Part shown: positions 6,407 to 9,343 of the stretch, piece by piece
Position numbering within the stretch: position 1 is the stretch's first letter
How the letters are laid out: each line of letters opens with the position of its first letter
Assembly (NCBI GenBank): GCA_964429575.1
Contig: CAYSCX010000066.1
Coordinates: 1-9,343, forward strand
Reading direction: 5' to 3'
Source of the DNA: CAYSCX01 sp964429575
Lineage (GTDB): Bacteria; Desulfobacterota; Binatia; Binatales; Binataceae
Length of the DNA: 9,343 nucleotides
The notes under the pieces: generated by a model
The model's database searches: none
Told to the model about the DNA's origin: nothing
The model's input: the letters and a program-made list of their open reading frames with translations, nothing else
Position numbers and translations under genes: made by a program

Positions 6407-7515
6407 GGGCCGGCCCCGGTGCGCGAGGCGGCCGCGAGCAGCGCGCAGAGCCGAACGCGATAGGACTCAAAGGTGTGAAACGATTCGAGGCGCGCGCGTC
6501 CTTGAGCGCCCATGCGTGCGCGCAGCCGGGCATCGCCAAGCAGTGAGATGAGGCGCATCGCGAGCGTCTCTACGTCTTCATAATTGACGAGGTATCCATT
6601 TTCGCCGTCGAGCACCACGTCGGGAGTGCCTCCGTGGTTGCCACCGATGACGGGTTTTGCGTGAGCCATGGCCTCGAGGAAGACCAAGCCGAAATCCTCG
6701 ATGCGGCTCGGCATCACGAACACGTCGCACGCGCGGTAGCAATCCGACAGCGCCGCATCACTGATCGCGCCTAGGAATGTCACGTTCGACGCGATGCCAA
6801 GTTCCCCCGCGAGTTGCTCAAGGCGCGGGCGATCGTCACCGTCGCCAACGATCAGGTAATGCGCGCGTGGCACTGCGCCGAGCACCGCCGGCATCGCCAA
6901 GAGAACGCGGTCCACGCCCTTGTCGCAGTCGGATTCGCAAAGTCTTGTGACGGTAAGTATCAACGGACCCGCGGGCAGCGCGATTGCGGCAGAGCCGGGA
7001 CTGGCCGGGCCGCGGTGGATCCCCGGATCGACGGCCCACGGAAGCAACGCGACGCGACGCGCCGGCACTCCCTGCGTGGCGACGATGCGGCGCGCGGTAT
7101 AGACGCTCGCCGCGATCGTGAAAGCCGCGTTGCGTACTCCAATTCGCCGCAGCAGCGGAAGCCGCTCCCAGATATCGATGCCGTGCGTTTCGACCAGGTA
7201 GCCCGATGACCGCCTTAGCTTCAGCATCAAACCCAGTGGCGCAAGGTTGGGATGGCCGAGGTATGCCAGGCGCACACTGGCAACCGTCGCCAACGCCGCG
7301 AGCGTAAGCCGATGCTTGTGTCCGCCGAATCCACGCACCCCAAACCGCTCAGCGCCGAGATCGATGCGATGCTCGCCGGGCGGGTCGTGGAGCGAAAAAA
7401 TGCGCACCGGCTCATCGCGGTCGCGCGCGAACGATGCGAGCACGGCCGCGGCGTGACGTCCGACCCGCTGCACGCCGCCGACGCCGATCAACTGCAGAAA
7501 GACGCCGAGAATCAC
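6400..7515 (-). CDS. Family 4 glycosyltransferase (GT-B fold)
   Basis: A 371-residue GT4 with GTG start. The N-terminal domain is short: GVGGVQRVGRHAAAVLASF (11-29) stands for the usual glycine-rich loop with an acceptor-side helix, and VETHGIDIWERLP (108-120) follows. The donor domain shows LILTVTRLCESDCDKGVDRVL (185-205), with R191 and K199 in phosphate-binding positions. It also has YLIVGDGDDRPRLEQLA (220-236), CDVFVMPSRIEDFGLVFLEAM (263-283) with E273 and E281 as the E-x7-E pair, and GGNHGGTPDVV (291-301). The frame stays open upstream to 7719, but that part overlaps the amidotransferase gene. The GTG at 7515 forms a GTGA overlap with that gene's TGA and starts the protein directly before the first domain segment, so I prefer it. 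It is probably coupled translationally to asnB. It is cytoplasmic or membrane-peripheral and adds one sugar. Donor and acceptor are unknown. Confidence 0.9.
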   Translation of the reverse strand: MILGVFLQLIGVGGVQRVGRHAAAVLASFARDRDEPVRIFSLHDPPGEHRIDLGAERFGVRGFGGHKHRLTLAALATVASVRLAYLGHPNLAPLGLMLKLRRSSGYLVETHGIDIWERLPLLRRIGVRNAAFTIAASVYTARRIVATQGVPARRVALLPWAVDPGIHRGPASPGSAAIALPAGPLILTVTRLCESDCDKGVDRVLLAMPAVLGAVPRAHYLIVGDGDDRPRLEQLAGELGIASNVTFLGAISDAALSDCYRACDVFVMPSRIEDFGLVFLEAMAHAKPVIGGNHGGTPDVVLDGENGYLVNYEDVETLAMRLISLLGDARLRARMGAQGRARLESFHTFESYRVRLCALLAAASRTGAGPC

Positions 7516-9343
7516 GCACCCATCCCCGGCGAATTGCCGCGCATAAAGTCGCGAACCCACCACTTGAACGCGACCACCGCCCACACCCGCGACCAGTGGC
7601 CTTCGCCGTCGAGGAAACTTCGCCAGAGTGCGCGCACCGCGGCCGGATTCAACACCTGCTCGCCGTCGGAACTCGCGATCCAGTCCTCGACCATCGGCCT
7701 CAGCGTCGATCGCAGCCAACGATCGAACGGAAGCGTGAAGCCTCGTTTCGGCCTTCGAACGACTTCGTCCGGCAGCCGCCAGCCAAGCGCCTTGGCCAGC
7801 AGGCTCTTGCGCCGCCCGTTGAAGTTGATGGCGGCGGGGACGCGCGTGACAAACTCGACGAGGCGGTGATCGAGAAACGGCGCGCGAACCTCGAGCGAGT
7901 GGGCCATGCTCATCGCATCGGTGTCGCGAAGGAGTTGGTTGTGCATGTAGGCGCGTAGCTCAAGTTGGGATACGCGATTCAGCAGATTTGCGGGCGGGGC
8001 GCCCGCGCAATGCTCAAGCGCCGCGACCGCGTCGAACGCGTCGGAGCCTGCGCGGTAGAGGTCGGGGTCAAGCAACGTTCGCACTTCCACGCCGCTCATG
8101 AGACCGCGCACCGCCAAGTAGGCGCGTTCCGGAGTAAACGGCGCGCCCACAAAGGACGCCAGCTTCGCGCCGCGCCGGTCCGTAGCCGACGACGAGATCA
8201 TCCATGATGCAGCCGCGCGTGCGCCCGGCACGCAGCCCAGCGTTGCCGCAAGCCGCCGCAGCCGTGGCACCATCCAGAAGGATTGGTAGCCGCCGAAGAG
8301 CTCGTCGCCGCCCAGCCCGGAGAGCGCTACCACGGTTCCCGCCCGCCGCGTCGCCTGCGACACGAAGTAGGTATTGACGCCATCATTGGTCGGTTGATCC
8401 ATCGCCCAAACCACGCGCGGCAGTTCGTTGAGCACCTCGCGCGAGGTGATGCGCAAGGCGGTATGTTCGGTCTGATAAGCGGCGGCGACACGCTCGGCGT
8501 AGGGCCCTTCGTCGAAATCGTTCTCGTCGAATACCACCGAGAAGGTCCGCAGCCGCGCGTGCGCCGATTCGCACGCCAGCGCGACCAGGGCGCTTGAATC
8601 CATACCGCCCGAGAGGAAGATGCCGACCGGCACGTCGCCCACCAGCCGCGCGCGCACCGACTCCGCGAGAAGCTCACGGGTGGTCTCGGCGGCCGCACGC
8701 TCATCGATCGAACGATCCTCATCGAAACTGAGCTCCCAATAGCGGCGCCGCACCAGACGGCCGCGCTCGAGCGCGACCATGCATCCCGGCATGAGAGAAT
8801 CCACGCCTCGCACAATCGAGAGCGGCGCGGGCACCGAGCCCCATGTCAGGTAGCCAACCGCCGCGGCGAGATCGAGACGGCGCTCGACCAGCCGGCTCGC
8901 AAGGATCGCGCGCAACTCGGATGCGAACACCAGCGTGCTGCCGTCCCATGCGAAATAAAGCGGCTTCTCGCCGAGCCGGTCGCGGACCAGCATGAGGCGC
9001 TCTTCGCGCGCGTCCCAAATGGCGAATGCGAACATCCCCTGCAGGCGCGCAAGCAGCCCGTCGATTCCCCAGCGGCGATAGCCGTGGATGAGAACTTCGG
9101 TGTCGGTGCGCGAACGGAAACAATAGCCGTGCGCGATCAGTTCGCTGCGCAATTCGGCGAAGTTGTACACCTCGCCGTTGTAAACGACCCACACCGCGCC
9201 GTCCTCGCTTGCCATCGGCTGGTGGCCCGCCGCGGAAAGATCGATGATGGCGAGCCGGCGGTTGCCCAGCGCGACGCGAACCCGCGCATCGGCATCACCC
9301 AGCACGACTGTGCCGCCGTCGTCGGGGCCGCGATGGAACTGCG
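7512..9343 (-). CDS. asnB: Asparagine synthase (glutamine-hydrolysing)-like amidotransferase, 5' end outside window
   Basis: Partial: the frame is open to the right edge, where it begins QFHRGPDDGGTVV, the conserved block about 30 residues into AsnB. The missing N-terminus should hold the catalytic Cys of the glutaminase domain. Numbering from the GTG at 9305: glutaminase motifs are RLAIIDLS (17-24), VVYNGEVYNFAELR (40-53), RTDTEVLIHGY (66-76) and LVRDRLGEKPLYF (106-118). Synthetase motifs are the PP-loop SGGMDSSA (232-239), FDEGPYAERVA (264-274), QPTNDGVNTYF (304-314), ALSGLGGDELFGGY (327-340), the SLEVRAPFLDHRLVEF block and KRGFTLPFDRWL near the C-terminus. All key residues in view look intact. 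Free asparagine synthesis is possible, but AsnB homologues inside O-antigen and exopolysaccharide loci are usually thought to amidate uronic acids or similar groups. With glycosyltransferases immediately downstream, the second role is more likely. It is probably the first or an early gene of the operon, and it shares a GTGA junction with the next gene. Confidence 0.93.
   Translation of the reverse strand, partial: QFHRGPDDGGTVVLGDADARVRVALGNRRLAIIDLSAAGHQPMASEDGAVWVVYNGEVYNFAELRSELIAHGYCFRSRTDTEVLIHGYRRWGIDGLLARLQGMFAFAIWDAREERLMLVRDRLGEKPLYFAWDGSTLVFASELRAILASRLVERRLDLAAAVGYLTWGSVPAPLSIVRGVDSLMPGCMVALERGRLVRRRYWELSFDEDRSIDERAAAETTRELLAESVRARLVGDVPVGIFLSGGMDSSALVALACESAHARLRTFSVVFDENDFDEGPYAERVAAAYQTEHTALRITSREVLNELPRVVWAMDQPTNDGVNTYFVSQATRRAGTVVALSGLGGDELFGGYQSFWMVPRLRRLAATLGCVPGARAAASWMISSSATDRRGAKLASFVGAPFTPERAYLAVRGLMSGVEVRTLLDPDLYRAGSDAFDAVAALEHCAGAPPANLLNRVSQLELRAYMHNQLLRDTDAMSMAHSLEVRAPFLDHRLVEFVTRVPAAINFNGRRKSLLAKALGWRLPDEVVRRPKRGFTLPFDRWLRSTLRPMVEDWIASSDGEQVLNPAAVRALWRSFLDGEGHWSRVWAVVAFKWWVRDFMRGNSPGMGA

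Noticed and set aside
7516..7719. Upstream extension of the GT4 frame that ends at 6400
   Set aside because: It overlaps the conserved 3' part of asnB and is Arg/Gly-rich. The GTGA junction at 7512-7515 gives a better start.
1..9343. Mobile elements, CRISPR arrays, tRNA or rRNA genes
   Set aside because: I saw no transposase or integrase motif, no regularly spaced repeat, and no cloverleaf or rRNA-like sequence on either strand by reading.

Overview
The window is a GC-rich stretch (sampled lines 52-68% GC) from a bacterial chromosome. Almost all of it is one minus-strand gene block for surface-glycan or exopolysaccharide assembly. GC content, codon use and the gene families suggest a high-GC bacterium, possibly a soil or environmental Gram-negative lineage. 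Nothing here fixes the phylum.

Layout in transcription order (right to left): a 5'-truncated asparagine-synthase-like amidotransferase runs in from the right edge (9343-7512). A GT4 glycosyltransferase (7515-6400) follows with a GTGA overlap, then a second GT4 (6406-5111) with a short overlap. Next is a 260-bp interval holding the broken 5' end of another GT4 gene (5093-about 4929). It is followed by a class I SAM methyltransferase (4850-4035) that is about 10 GC points poorer than its neighbours and has a strong ribosome binding site. Then come an intact GT4 (4010-2742), a WaaE/KdtX-like GT2 (2733-1801) and a short FkbM-type methyltransferase (1783-983). The block closes with a perfect 15-bp hairpin (925-960) read as its terminator. 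Gaps between genes are mostly under 25 bp, so this looks like one operon whose promoter lies beyond the right edge.

A 370-bp intergenic region follows, AT-richer in its left half and carrying a 10+10 imperfect inverted repeat. It precedes a separate minus-strand gene for a small FMN-binding split-barrel (PNPOx-like) protein (550-83). The last 82 bases show nothing recognisable.

Taken together, three intact GT4 enzymes and one GT2 would build a heteropolysaccharide repeat or lipid-linked glycan. The AsnB-like protein could amidate a uronic acid, and the two methyltransferases could cap or decorate sugars. No polymerase, flippase, initiating phosphoglycosyltransferase or export gene is inside the window. 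I saw no novel defence or mobile system. The most interesting local structure is the broken GT4 copy next to the compositionally different methyltransferase.
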